Source of the DNA: a virus
Length of the DNA stretch: 35,509 bases
Direction: 5' to 3' (one strand)
IMG/VR virus record: IMGVR_UViG_3300014050_000074
Span: 1-35,509 of that record
In this document: positions 14,033 to 21,878 of the stretch, one piece after another
Layout of the letters: every line of letters begins with the position of its first letter
How positions within the stretch are numbered: position 1 is the first letter of the stretch
Made by a program: the position numbers and the translations under genes
The notes under the pieces: generated by a model
Told to the model about the DNA's origin: nothing
The model's database searches: none
Seen by the model: the letters and a program-made list of their open reading frames with translations, nothing else

Positions 14033-14581
14033 TTATTTCCTCGGATCCATCATGTTCAGCTTGCGCAGCTGTCGGTGATCCACGTCAGCCAGAATGCGCT
14101 GGATATGCCGGGCGTCCTCGAAGCTATCCTGCAGCTGATCCTCGTAGAACACTTCAAGGTATGCTGCCGCGACTTTATCATCGAGGCTCTTCAGCTGTTC
14201 GAGCCGCTTGGCGTAGTTCACGACGACTTGGCGTTCCAGCGTGTGCGCCTCGATTAAGATATCTTCGACGCGCGTGTACGTCTGGAACGGATGTCCGCCG
14301 GCGCAGGGCTGAACGAAGTCAAACCCGTACAGGCAGTCCAAGAACTGCTGCACGTGATTCAGCTCGCCCTTGGCCGCATCGGTTAAGAACTCTTTGTACT
14401 CTTCCGCATGCAGGCCCGTGACGGCGCTGGCGTGGTAGAGATAGAACTGCAGGTGCGTCCACTCGTTCTGCAGGTCGTCGTTGATCAGGCTGACGAACTG
14501 CGCCAGCGTGTAAATACCCGGATCACCCGCGGGCCCCGGCTCGCCGCTCTGGTTGGTCACGCCAATATCGCCCGGCATCAT
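14033..14581 (-). CDS. Ferritin-like diiron protein (bacterioferritin/Dps-type fold)
   Basis: After about 25 residues of Gly/Pro linker, helix A has NDDLQNEWTHLQFYLYHASAV (Glu40 in the ligand position) and helix B has AAKGELNHVQQFLD (Glu73...His76, the ExxH ligand pair). A second pair of helices contains EAHTLERQVVVNYAKRL and YEDQLQDSFED. This four-helix ExxH pattern defines ferritin-like proteins. They oxidise and store iron or handle oxygen radicals. It overlaps the methyltransferase stop by 4 nt. Whether it forms a cage or is a monomeric diiron enzyme cannot be told. Confidence 0.65.
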   Translation of the reverse strand: MMPGDIGVTNQSGEPGPAGDPGIYTLAQFVSLINDDLQNEWTHLQFYLYHASAVTGLHAEEYKEFLTDAAKGELNHVQQFLDCLYGFDFVQPCAGGHPFQTYTRVEDILIEAHTLERQVVVNYAKRLEQLKSLDDKVAAAYLEVFYEDQLQDSFEDARHIQRILADVDHRQLRKLNMMDPRK

Positions 14582-15105
14582 AGTCCCGTCTCCTTCAGGT
14601 AAGCCGCCAGCCGCTCGGCCTGCGGTGTTTCTTCTTTGATGATCTGGTCGAAGCAGACCGCGCCGTACTGCCGAAAGATCTGCACGTTATTTACAAACCA
14701 GCCCATATGGTAGCCCGCGCGCATAAAGCTGCATAGATGCGTTGTGGCGTAGTCGTCCAGCACGTAGTTCTGTCGAGCAAATAAATCCGCCCAGTACTCT
14801 TTGGGTTGACAGTTAATGTGCCCGTGTCCGCCCTGTCCGGGTTGCGCCGCGCTGAAGATTACGGTCGGCGCTGTCTGCACTAACTTCTGCACAAACGCCG
14901 CGGCCAACTCGGGGGCGATATGCTCCGCGACTTCCAGACACAGGCACATGTCGTAGTTGCGGTACATATCAAACTGCGGATTGAACACGCTGAGCTTGTC
15001 ATATGGGCAGCGCGGATCGGGGTCCACGCCATCGACTGTAAAGCCAGCCTTGCGCAGCGCATCGACGTAAATCCCGGGGCCGCAGCCGACATCAAGAATC
15101 CGCAT
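14578..15105 (-). CDS. Class I SAM-dependent methyltransferase
   Basis: The ATG at 15105 has GGAGG 5 nt upstream. Motif I is at the very start (ILDVGCGPG, residues 3-11), with an acidic end of strand 2 (VDGVDPDP) and motif post-I CLEVAEHI near 60-67. HGHINCQPKEYWADLF near 94-110 resembles the C-terminal region of small-molecule and sugar methyltransferases in capsule clusters. The lack of residues before motif I makes it compact (175 aa). The substrate is unknown. It overlaps the nuclease-like gene upstream by 14 nt and the ferritin-like gene by 4 nt. Confidence 0.75.
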   Translation of the reverse strand: MRILDVGCGPGIYVDALRKAGFTVDGVDPDPRCPYDKLSVFNPQFDMYRNYDMCLCLEVAEHIAPELAAAFVQKLVQTAPTVIFSAAQPGQGGHGHINCQPKEYWADLFARQNYVLDDYATTHLCSFMRAGYHMGWFVNNVQIFRQYGAVCFDQIIKEETPQAERLAAYLKETGL

Positions 15106-15706
15106 ACTGGCCTCCGCGGACGAGATTGGCAAAGCCCGCCACGTCGTCGGGCGGGATCAGCAGTTTCGAGATGGGCGCGTTCCAGCAATTCCATTTGAAC
15201 GTCCAGTCATCCCAGCTGCTGGAATCCACTTCGCCCTTGGCTGCAAACGTCGCCACATTGAAAAACTTCTCTTTGGGGAGAAAACCCAGAATCCACGCCC
15301 GCTCGCAGTCCTTGTGAATTCGCACGAAGCAGTACCAGTCGCACAGCTGGCGGATATTGGCGTCGCAGACCGTGCAGTTATAGAACGAGCGGGGCGGTTT
15401 GTCGTAGTTCTGCAGCTTGGTCTTCACATCCACGCGACCCAGAATCTGATTTCGCAGATCCCAGTTATAGATATCATCGCCCGTGGACCGGACCCACTGC
15501 TGCTCGTAGAAGTCGTAAATAACTTCCTCGCCCAGCAAACCCGTGAAGACGCCTTGGCCTTCTTTGATCGAGTCGTTGAGGTAGTTGCGGCCGAAGCGCT
15601 CGATCACGCGGGCCGTCATGTCTTCTTCCCGGGCCAGTGCGCGTTCTAATTGGCCCGTGGTGATAGGAACTTCCAGAACATGGCGGTCGCAGCGTACTGC
15701 TGACAT
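15092..15706 (-). CDS. PD-(D/E)xK-like nuclease candidate
   Basis: The start at 15706 has GAAAGG. Residues 57-97 read GLLGEEVIYDFYE ... YNWDLRNQILGRVDVKTK, matching the core of the PD-(D/E)xK fold: helix Glu60/61, Asp83, then Asp93-x-Lys95 on the next strand. A Cys-rich part (NCTVCDANIRQLC) and a conserved-looking tryptophan-rich tail follow. Similar short phage proteins serve in DNA repair or packaging-associated cleavage. The assignment rests on the motif pattern, not on overall similarity. Confidence 0.5.
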   Translation of the reverse strand: MSAVRCDRHVLEVPITTGQLERALAREEDMTARVIERFGRNYLNDSIKEGQGVFTGLLGEEVIYDFYEQQWVRSTGDDIYNWDLRNQILGRVDVKTKLQNYDKPPRSFYNCTVCDANIRQLCDWYCFVRIHKDCERAWILGFLPKEKFFNVATFAAKGEVDSSSWDDWTFKWNCWNAPISKLLIPPDDVAGFANLVRGGQYADS

Positions 15707-15777
15707 GTGCTTCCTTTCAGGGGTGGGCGCAGTGTAATGCACCCCCTGAAAGCAGGCAATAGAACCGCGCCTATTAG
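15707..15777 (-). promoter_or_regulatory. Leader with stem-loop ahead of the nuclease-like gene
   Basis: This 71-nt gap between the PhoH stop and the next start contains GGGGTG/CACCCC (about 15720-15745) on the minus strand, forming a stem just before the AAAGG ribosome site. It could modulate initiation. No T-tract is present and no copy of the 42-nt promoter motif is found here. Confidence 0.35.
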
Positions 15778-16485
15778 TTACAGCTTTTTTAAGATCGCTG
15801 CGACGAGTGGATGCCGCACGACGTCACTGTGGGCAAACTGCACAACGTCAATGCCCGCCACGCCCTTGAGTTTCGTAACAACTTCGTTCATGGGCGGTGG
15901 CGAGATCGGTAAATCAGTCTGCTGCGGATCGCCCGTCACGATGATCTTCGAGTTCTGCCCGAAGCGCGATAAAAATAACTTAAACTGCGTGTACGTGGCG
16001 TTCTGGGCCTCGTCGAACACGCAGATCGAGTCGTTGAACGTGCGGCCGCGTAAATAACACAAGGGCGCCAGCACCACGGCTTTGTTTACGAACTCGCGCT
16101 TGGGGCCGAACTTGCCCAAGAGCACGTCCATGGTGTCGTACAGCGGCTGCATGTACGGGTTGACCTTCTCGCCGAACGAGCCCGGGAGATAGCCGAGCTT
16201 TTCACCAGCATCGACAATCGGGCGTGTCAAAACGATCTGGCTGGCACGCTTGGCCAGAATCTCGTTGATCGCGTACGCCATGGCCAGAAACGTCTTGCCC
16301 GAGCCAGCAGAGCCGAGCAAGAACGTGATGTCGTTGTCAGAGAGGGCTTTCCATGCCCGACGTTGTGTTTCAGTGCGCCATTCGATCTCGCATGGTGTCA
16401 GCGGCGCTTTGGCTTTTTCCTGTTGTTCCTGTCGTTTCTTGGACTTCTTTTCGGCTCTCCGCACATTCCTTTGTTTGGCAGCCAT
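15778..16485 (-). CDS. phoH: PhoH-family ATPase
   Basis: The protein has Walker A GSAGSGKT (58-65), TRPIVDAGEKLGYLPGS (87-103), Walker B VFDEAQN (156-162) and sensor TGDPQQTDLP (184-193), the full PhoH signature. A basic N-terminal extension of about 30 residues (RRAEKKSKKRQEQQEKAK) precedes the domain. PhoH is very common in large marine and freshwater phages; it is an RNA-helicase-like P-loop ATPase whose phage role is unsettled. The length is close to the ATPase domain alone, without the PIN domain of PhoH2 types. Confidence 0.92.
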   Translation of the reverse strand: MAAKQRNVRRAEKKSKKRQEQQEKAKAPLTPCEIEWRTETQRRAWKALSDNDITFLLGSAGSGKTFLAMAYAINEILAKRASQIVLTRPIVDAGEKLGYLPGSFGEKVNPYMQPLYDTMDVLLGKFGPKREFVNKAVVLAPLCYLRGRTFNDSICVFDEAQNATYTQFKLFLSRFGQNSKIIVTGDPQQTDLPISPPPMNEVVTKLKGVAGIDVVQFAHSDVVRHPLVAAILKKL

Positions 16486-16518
16486 ACAGACTCGCTTTCA
16501 CGATGCAATGTTAATAAG

Positions 16519-18078
16519 TTATTTATCCTCCGATTTTTCGGCAGGTTTCGCAGCCGGTTTCTTCACCGGCGGCTTGGTCTTGCCGCTCCTCGGAGGTACG
16601 AGATCCATCTTCTGAAACGGAAACGCAGATACTTTTTCGCTGGTCTGCTTGCTGTTGGTCGCGTCCGTCGGCGTGGGGCTGGTCGTCTCACGCTGCTTGT
16701 CGTCCACGAGCTTGCTCATGCCGCGCGAGCTGGGTGTGCAGCTCATCTCGGTCTTGCCGCGCGCAGCACTGGAAACAGCCTTCTTTTCTTTCTTCTTCTT
16801 GCTGCCCACCGGGCGGCACGAGTCGTTGCTGTACGGCTTCTTGCCCGGGACTGGTTCATAGCCCTTCCAGCACCGACCCGCAATCTTCTCGCCAAAGCTC
16901 AGCGCCGAGCCTTGCTTCACGCCGTTCACGCTGGCGTTTTGCAGCTGCGGCATGAGCTGTTCAATGATATTTCTATTGTGCGTCAGGAAGTCGTACATCT
17001 GCCGACCCTGCTCGCTGTTCATGTTGGGGTCGCGGCCCATGAGCATCGTGGTGCCGAACTCAGGACTTAACTTGCTCAGCGCATTAATCTGGTCCATGGG
17101 GTTGCCGCCACCGCCGGCCAAGCCGTACAGCGCGTTGGCGCCTTGCCCCACCATGCGGCGCGGACCGTCGCCGAACATGCCGGCACCAGCGGCGCCCAAA
17201 CCAGCGGCGCCCAAGCCCAGTGCGCCCATCGCGCCGCCCAACCCCGCGTTGCCGCGACCGCCCATGAACGCGCCGGCCAAGGCCAGCGGAACACCGGCGC
17301 CGATTGCGTAGCGCGCCTCGATCGGCAGGCTGTTCCACATACCCATCAGGCCGCCGTTATTGGGCGCGGCTTCCATGTGCTGACCTTGCGCCAGCTGTGT
17401 ATTCATCTGCTGCGCGTTGATGTTCCCTTCGCTGGGCTCACCGCCACCGCCGCCGAGCAGCTGGCTGCCGTAGTGCAAACCCGCGGCGCCCGTACCAGCA
17501 CCCACGGCCAGATTCAGCGGATTGCGCGCATTGGTCATCGCCGACGTGCCGCCGCCTAGATATTCAGGAATGTGCTTGGCCATGGCCTGTGTGCGGCCGA
17601 CCGTCGCGTCACCAAAGCGTTGGCCAGCAGCGCGCGGGCCATTTCCCATCACGCCCTGCACCAGATCGTCAGCTTTGTTTAAACCGCGGCGCATCGTGTT
17701 CATCGTGCCCTGACCGAGTGAACCGACGGCGTCCACAGCTTGGCCGGCTAACCGACCGGGTGTGCCGTGATACAGACTCTTGGCCTGCCCCTCGATGCCA
17801 CGACGAGCGGCGTCCAGACGGCTGGGAGCAGCGGGCTTCGCAGCCAGCGGGACCGCTTTGTAACGATCCTTGAGCGGAATAGTTAACGGATCAACCACCT
17901 GCGGGCGCATCTGGCGCGCATAGCCGCGCGTGGCCGCCGTGCCCTGCTGCACAGCCTTGCGGCCGGCGTTTGCAATCTCGTCAGCAGCGGTGGTGGCCAT
18001 GCGCTTTGCAGCTGCGCCCCAACCTGCGGCTGCCTTCTCGTTGTTCCCGAGCAGTAAACCAAATTCATATGCGTTCAT
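16519..18078 (-). CDS. YEFG-tagged putative virion protein with CWKGYEPVPGKKPY motif
   Basis: The ATG at 18078 (MNAYEFGLLLGNNEK) is preceded by CAGGACG and gives 519 residues. The N-terminal tag matches that of three other proteins in the window. The middle contains long Gly/Ala-rich hydrophobic stretches (about 250-330) typical of internal or membrane-inserting virion proteins. Near residue 410, CWKGYEPVPGKKPYSNDSCRP matches a short Cys/Lys motif I recall from giant viruses and large phages, followed by Lys-rich, disordered sequence to the end. No enzyme motif is seen. A virion role is inferred. Confidence 0.6.
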   Translation of the reverse strand: MNAYEFGLLLGNNEKAAAGWGAAAKRMATTAADEIANAGRKAVQQGTAATRGYARQMRPQVVDPLTIPLKDRYKAVPLAAKPAAPSRLDAARRGIEGQAKSLYHGTPGRLAGQAVDAVGSLGQGTMNTMRRGLNKADDLVQGVMGNGPRAAGQRFGDATVGRTQAMAKHIPEYLGGGTSAMTNARNPLNLAVGAGTGAAGLHYGSQLLGGGGGEPSEGNINAQQMNTQLAQGQHMEAAPNNGGLMGMWNSLPIEARYAIGAGVPLALAGAFMGGRGNAGLGGAMGALGLGAAGLGAAGAGMFGDGPRRMVGQGANALYGLAGGGGNPMDQINALSKLSPEFGTTMLMGRDPNMNSEQGRQMYDFLTHNRNIIEQLMPQLQNASVNGVKQGSALSFGEKIAGRCWKGYEPVPGKKPYSNDSCRPVGSKKKKEKKAVSSAARGKTEMSCTPSSRGMSKLVDDKQRETTSPTPTDATNSKQTSEKVSAFPFQKMDLVPPRSGKTKPPVKKPAAKPAEKSEDK

Positions 18079-18229
18079 GGGCGTCGTCCTGTTTTGATAT
18101 CTGTGTCGGGGGTTGTTCAGCGTAGGTGCAGCGGCCGCCTTCGCAGCAGGTTTCCAGAATGATGCGGCAAAACGGGCACACAAGCTTGCCGCGGATCTCG
18201 ATGCCCGGGCTTTCGCACTGCGGGCACAT
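18065..18229 (-). CDS. Zinc-ribbon-like small protein (54 aa)
   Basis: The ATG at 18227-18229 overlaps the upstream stop as TAATG, and the frame ends at TGA 18065, 14 nt inside the next gene. The product begins MCPQCESPGIEIRGKLVCPFC and contains CPxC and CPFC pairs plus CC...C near residues 28-34, an arrangement that can bind zinc. A polar tail follows. The coupled start and two-sided overlap support expression. It resembles tiny zinc-ribbon proteins of phages; any RNA or DNA binding is inferred. Confidence 0.65.
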   Translation of the reverse strand: MCPQCESPGIEIRGKLVCPFCRIILETCCEGGRCTYAEQPPTQISKQDDAHERI

Positions 18230-18801
18230 TACCACTCGAACTCCACGGGTCGCTGCGTCTTGTAGTTAAAGTTCACGTCGATGGGCGAGCGCAGACGCAC
18301 GCCGGGGATCGGCAGTCTGGGGGCCACAGCAGCGGTACCGCCAAGCAGGCCAGCGGCAGCCAGTGTCGGCACGCCGTAGCTGGTATCAGCCAACTGCGCG
18401 AGACCACGACCACCCGTTTGCATTGCGTTGCCCACAAAGTTCGTGGCATGACCGACGCCGCGGGCTGTCCGACCAGCCAGTCGGCCGCCGTAACCCAGCG
18501 CCGGCATCACGTCGCCATATGCGCCGGTGTTCGCCGCGCCGTGGTCGATCAGGTTCTTGCCGCCCTTCATGGCCTCGCGGCCGAGCCCCTTAGCCAGCCC
18601 AGCAGCGCCGCCCGTGACCTGACCCACGCCCTGCAGGCCGTTGCCAAAGCCACGCACCACATGTCGCGCGCCCTCGTTGATCGTCTTGGCGCCGCGCATC
18701 GCCGCAGTGCCGGCAGCGCTCATGCGCGCACCCACCGTGCCCCAGTTAATCGCTGTCTTTTCTAACTGCCCGATCTGGGCACCAAACTCATACGGCGTCA
18801 T
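18229..18801 (-). CDS. YEFG-tagged glycine-rich protein (190 aa)
   Basis: The N-terminus MTPYEFGAQIGQLEKTAINWG shares the tag with the genes at 16519 and 18817. The rest is dominated by Gly, Ala, Arg and Asn in amphipathic repeats (GGAAGLAKGLGREAMKGGKNL; LGYGGRLAGRTARGVGHATNFVGN) and ends in a beta-like segment. No catalytic residues are seen. It has a short leader and lies 15 nt after the upstream gene. It is probably a sibling of its two neighbours and may be packaged into the virion; this is inference from the shared tag and composition. Confidence 0.6.
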   Translation of the reverse strand: MTPYEFGAQIGQLEKTAINWGTVGARMSAAGTAAMRGAKTINEGARHVVRGFGNGLQGVGQVTGGAAGLAKGLGREAMKGGKNLIDHGAANTGAYGDVMPALGYGGRLAGRTARGVGHATNFVGNAMQTGGRGLAQLADTSYGVPTLAAAGLLGGTAAVAPRLPIPGVRLRSPIDVNFNYKTQRPVEFEW

Positions 18802-18816
18802 GTAAACTCTCCTAAG

Positions 18817-19515
18817 TTAAAAACCTGCCAGCGGCTGATGAGCGGCGCCACCCCCGAACGAACCGGGATTGGCTCCCATCGGCTGTTGATATTGTTGCGG
18901 CGGCATGTTTCCGCCGGCGGCTGAGCCCGCGCCGGCCATTGCCATGCCAAGCGTGCCGACCGCGCTGCCCAGCGGTACAAATTGCGCGGCCTGCATCGGA
19001 TTCTTAATCGCCGCGTTATACAGTTTGCCGGCGCTTCCGGGATTTTGCGCAAGGGGCGCATACTTTTGAATGCCGCGGCTGATCGTCTTGTTCGTGTTTT
19101 GAATCATGCGGGCGCCGTCGTCAGCAAAACGCGCGGCATTCGTCGCCACCGCTTTGCCGATCTGCGGCATGCCGGCGCGAGCGAGCGCTTTGCCGCCTTG
19201 GACGAGGCCCTTGGTGGCGCCCCGGGCTGCAAAGCCGAAGCCGGGCAGGAAGCTCAGCGCCCCAGACAAGCCAGCCATGCCCGCGTCCATCCAGCGGCCG
19301 TTATACAAGTGCCGCGACACGTCGTTCACCGCCGTGGGCACACCCGTAAACGGGTTCGAGTACAGCGCGAGGTCTTGGACGAGTCCGCGCTGTGTCGGAT
19401 CCAGCTGGCCCGTCATGCCGCCGGTGCCGAACGCCACGTTGCCGAGCATGCTGCCGCCGTCGCTCTGCTTTTCCAGCGTATGGCCGACGCGATAGCCAAA
19501 TTCGTAGGGCTGCAT
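18817..19515 (-). CDS. YEFG-tagged glycine-rich protein (232 aa)
   Basis: It begins MQPYEFGYRVGHTLEKQ, the same tag as the two following genes. A helical region with a hydrophobic segment (GLSGALSFLPGFGFAARGATKGLV, about 83-106) and a Pro/Gln/Gly-rich C-terminus (PPQQYQQPMGANPGSFGGG) follow. No enzyme motif is present. The adjacent pair of similar architecture suggests tandem duplication and divergence. A structural or ejection role is inferred. Confidence 0.6.
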   Translation of the reverse strand: MQPYEFGYRVGHTLEKQSDGGSMLGNVAFGTGGMTGQLDPTQRGLVQDLALYSNPFTGVPTAVNDVSRHLYNGRWMDAGMAGLSGALSFLPGFGFAARGATKGLVQGGKALARAGMPQIGKAVATNAARFADDGARMIQNTNKTISRGIQKYAPLAQNPGSAGKLYNAAIKNPMQAAQFVPLGSAVGTLGMAMAGAGSAAGGNMPPQQYQQPMGANPGSFGGGAAHQPLAGF

Positions 19516-19532
19516 GGGGCGCTCGTCTTTTG

Positions 19533-19907
19533 TTATCTAAACTTGGTGCACTTTCGGCGGGACATTTTCGCCCGAAAGTTACGGGCCATCTGCCGGACGT
19601 CTTTATTGTAACAATGATAGCTGAAAAAGTGCCCAAACATGAAGTGGCAGGGCGTTTCGCACAAAGTGATCAGGTTATTTTCGACTAATTCTAGTTCAGG
19701 CGCAATGCTCACCGGGAAAATGTGGTGCACGGTTAAATTTGTCGTGCGGCCACAGACTTCGCAGGCCGGGTGCTTCGCTAAATGTTCTGCCCGGACGCGT
19801 TTCCATGCGCCAGCCCGCTGTCGGAGGTCGAGGATATGTCGCGGGCGTAACCAGATCGGCAGCCATGTGTCGCAGAATTTAAAGAAGAGCGACACGAGGA
19901 ACTGCAT
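19533..19907 (-). CDS. HNH endonuclease
   Basis: The protein contains CEVCGRTTNLTVHHIFPVS (Cys49, Cys52, His61, His62) followed by ENNLITLCETPCHFMFGH, the beta-beta-alpha metal HNH core with a zinc-ribbon Cys set. The N-terminus has a basic stretch (RPRHILDLRQRAGAWKRVRAEHL) likely to contact DNA. Free-standing HNH genes are frequent as homing or packaging-associated nucleases in phages. It starts inside the reading frame of the DUF5522-like gene upstream; AGGTG lies just before the ATG. Confidence 0.8.
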   Translation of the reverse strand: MQFLVSLFFKFCDTWLPIWLRPRHILDLRQRAGAWKRVRAEHLAKHPACEVCGRTTNLTVHHIFPVSIAPELELVENNLITLCETPCHFMFGHFFSYHCYNKDVRQMARNFRAKMSRRKCTKFR

Positions 19908-20029
19908 GGTTTCACCTGTGTGCTGCCTTTGGTGTACGGCGGATCATACGGACAGTTTTGACATCGCTTGCCACAACATTTGCGCTGCGCCAGTAACATC
20001 TCGCGGGACAGGGGCTGATACTTAGTCAC
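19778..20029 (-). CDS. DUF5522-like Cys-rich small protein with long overlapping tail
   Basis: Residues 1-35 (MTKYQPLSREMLLAQRKCCGKRCQNCPYDPP) match the CCGxGCxxCPY pattern I associate with DUF5522, a small protein of unknown function in bacteria. That family is normally about 50 residues, yet here the frame continues to residue 83 through the HNH gene in another frame (overlap 130 nt). The tail is low-complexity Ser/Cys, so the real end may be altered by a frameshift, or the overlap is genuine. The ATG overlaps the upstream stop. Confidence 0.5.
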   Translation of the reverse strand: MTKYQPLSREMLLAQRKCCGKRCQNCPYDPPYTKGSTQVKPCSSSCRSSLNSATHGCRSGYARDISSTSDSGLAHGNASGQNI

Positions 20030-20279
20030 GGGCGTTGTATTTCACGACGATGTACGTTCCGAGAAACGCGCCGACCGCCAAGGGAACGACGTACAGCGGA
20101 TTCTTAGAATACGAAATCACCCCGTACGCGCCCAAGCTATACAAGAAAGAACTGACAATAGCCGCTTTGGCTGCTTGGCGCTTGCTGACGCAGATGACGT
20201 ACAGCGCGTACAAAATATCGATCACGACGTACGTCACGAAGATGATCAGCGCAGTCGTCCAGCTGAAGTCGTGAAGCAT
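20022..20279 (-). CDS. Small polytopic membrane protein (85 aa)
   Basis: From the ATG at 20279 the product has three hydrophobic segments (about 8-29, WTTALIIFVTYVVIDILYALYV; 39-54; and 61-80, LYVVPLAVGAFLGTYIVVKY) with short basic loops. It overlaps the DUF5522-like gene by 8 nt. No family is recognised with certainty; an inner-membrane transporter-like or superinfection-related role is possible. The upstream extension to 20360 lacks a ribosome site. Confidence 0.55.
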   Translation of the reverse strand: MLHDFSWTTALIIFVTYVVIDILYALYVICVSKRQAAKAAIVSSFLYSLGAYGVISYSKNPLYVVPLAVGAFLGTYIVVKYNARD

Positions 20280-20290
20280 AGCGCCCGTCG

Positions 20291-20641
20291 TTAAATCACT
20301 GCGGTGTGCGTAAACTGTTTCTCGTAGTGCGAATAAATCTCGGCATAGGCCACACCCCACGCGGCGTCATGGGCTAACTTATTGAACGCCTCGTCGGTCT
20401 TGGCTTCGTCCAGCCGATGGTTCCACGCCCGCGCATGCGCCCACTCATGAATCAAGACATCCATGGAGCGCGATTCATCCAGACTCTTGTCGATCTGGAT
20501 GTGGAACTTCTTGCCCTGTTTCCAGCAGCGACCCTCTAACTTTGCGAGCTTTACCCGGCGCACACTCACGGGAAAAGCTGCGGGACACTCCGCTTTGAGC
20601 ATCCGCAGGAGGGCATTGTAATAACGAAATCGAGCCGCCAT
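20291..20641 (-). CDS. HExxH (SprT/minigluzincin-like) metalloprotein
   Basis: AGGAGG precedes the ATG at 20641. The centre of this 116-residue protein has LIHEWAHARAW (His65, Glu66, His69), a zinc-protease motif, with downstream candidate ligands in FNKLAHDAAWGVAYAEIY. The N-terminal half has basic beta strands (VRRVKLAKLEGRCW, KKFHIQID). The size fits the small SprT-like/minigluzincin proteins frequent in phages. Whether it is proteolytic or only binds metal is unknown. Confidence 0.6.
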   Translation of the reverse strand: MAARFRYYNALLRMLKAECPAAFPVSVRRVKLAKLEGRCWKQGKKFHIQIDKSLDESRSMDVLIHEWAHARAWNHRLDEAKTDEAFNKLAHDAAWGVAYAEIYSHYEKQFTHTAVI

Positions 20642-20721
20642 GCTCTGAGCCTCCTGAAGGGCATCCTTGCCACAACAGGGCGATTATACATGGCGGCTCG
20701 ACGTTTGCCTGCAGAGATTTA

Positions 20722-21876
20722 TTACCAGTAATTTTTTGCTTCTTGCCGCGCCAATACTGAGCCCGGCTGTTTTTTTGCCAGCGCATCTGCCGGGGCGCGT
20801 TTCATATTGGAGCGAATTAAATTCTGCAAATACTGCCGAAAATCCGGCATGACAGCGTCGCCCGGCGTATGGCCAAACAACGAGTGGCCGGGAGCGTTTA
20901 AATAGATTGGCGCCCGGAACGTCCCGCTGTTATGGGCTGCCCGCAAAGCCGCGCCGGATGCTGTACCGGCGCGTGCCGGCACTAATTTGTTCAACGCGGA
21001 ATCCGACAGTTGCATCGCGGCGTCAATTAATTTTTTAGACGAACTTTCTTTCACTTCTTCGTCGCCCTTGTCGTCTTTCTCTTCGGCTTCAGGCTTTTCG
21101 TCTTTCTCGGCGGGTTTTTCTTTCTTCTTCTTGCCGATGCTGGCGCCGATGTTTCCACCCAGATGCGCTCCGGCACCGAGGCCCAGCGCGCCGCCGCCGA
21201 GTAAACCCAGTCCAGCACCATGCGCACCGCCCATCGCGCCGCCAGTGAGCGCGCCCAGAATGCCGCCGCCGGTCAGGCCCGCTAAACCACCGACACCCGC
21301 ACCCAAGCCGCCACCGATGGCCGACAGCATCGAGGCTTCTTTCTTCTCCCACGAGGGCTTGCCCAAGAAAGCACTTGTGCCGGCGTACCCGGCGCCGCCG
21401 CCAAGAGCAGCACCAGCAGGAGCACCAACACCCACCGCGCTGGAAATATTGGCCATATTTCTCGCGCCCCGTCGCGCCCACGCCCGTGCCCCCACGCCGC
21501 CCGGAATCCGCGGCGTCTTTTTGCCCTTGATCAGCATGAGCGCTGCCAGAATGCCGGCCGGAATGCCAGCCGCCGCGCCCAACGTCGTGCCCGTGGCTTT
21601 CACAGCCCCGCGGCCAGCACCTTCCATGCGGTGGCCTTCGGGCGATGTCATGGCACCCATCCCAGCGCCCAGCAAGCCCGGGCCCAGAAACGCCTGCTTG
21701 CCCATGGTTTTTCCAATCTGCATTCCAAACTGCTGCGGAGTTGCGGCCATACGGTCACCTGTAGCTTGTACGTGGTTTTGAATCTTTCGGGAAGCGACGT
21801 GCTGCATGATCTTCTCAAACAGCTTGCGCCGCGTCAGCATCATCTCGACGGTTTTGCTCACGGGAAGCGGCGGCAT
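20722..21876 (-). CDS. Glycine-rich putative virion protein with degenerate YEFG tag
   Basis: Two starts are possible. At 21876, 2 nt after the helicase stop, a basic helix (TRRKLFEKIMQHVASRK) precedes the rest. At 21750, MAATPQQFGMQIGKTMGKQAF, with AGGTG upstream, would align the protein with the tagged siblings. The middle (about 60-270) is strongly Gly/Ala-rich with repeated membrane-compatible segments, then an acidic/basic low-complexity linker (KKKKEKPAEKDEKPEAEEKDDKG, partly shown), then a helical C-terminus. The composition is like that of the proteins at 16.5 and 18 kb. A pore-forming or internal virion role is inferred. Confidence 0.55.
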   Translation of the reverse strand: MPPLPVSKTVEMMLTRRKLFEKIMQHVASRKIQNHVQATGDRMAATPQQFGMQIGKTMGKQAFLGPGLLGAGMGAMTSPEGHRMEGAGRGAVKATGTTLGAAAGIPAGILAALMLIKGKKTPRIPGGVGARAWARRGARNMANISSAVGVGAPAGAALGGGAGYAGTSAFLGKPSWEKKEASMLSAIGGGLGAGVGGLAGLTGGGILGALTGGAMGGAHGAGLGLLGGGALGLGAGAHLGGNIGASIGKKKKEKPAEKDEKPEAEEKDDKGDEEVKESSSKKLIDAAMQLSDSALNKLVPARAGTASGAALRAAHNSGTFRAPIYLNAPGHSLFGHTPGDAVMPDFRQYLQNLIRSNMKRAPADALAKKQPGSVLARQEAKNYW

Positions 21877-21878
21877 GA

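Noticed and set aside
16363-17070. Long plus-strand open frame (235 codons)
   Set aside because: It spans the junction of two well-supported minus-strand genes (PhoH and the YEFG-tagged protein) and shows only shadow composition.
20987-21781. Long plus-strand open frame (264 codons) rich in Pro/Ala/Ser
   Set aside because: It is the antisense shadow of the Gly/Ala-rich gene at 20722-21876; high GC and biased codons keep the opposite strand open. No ribosome site or domain.
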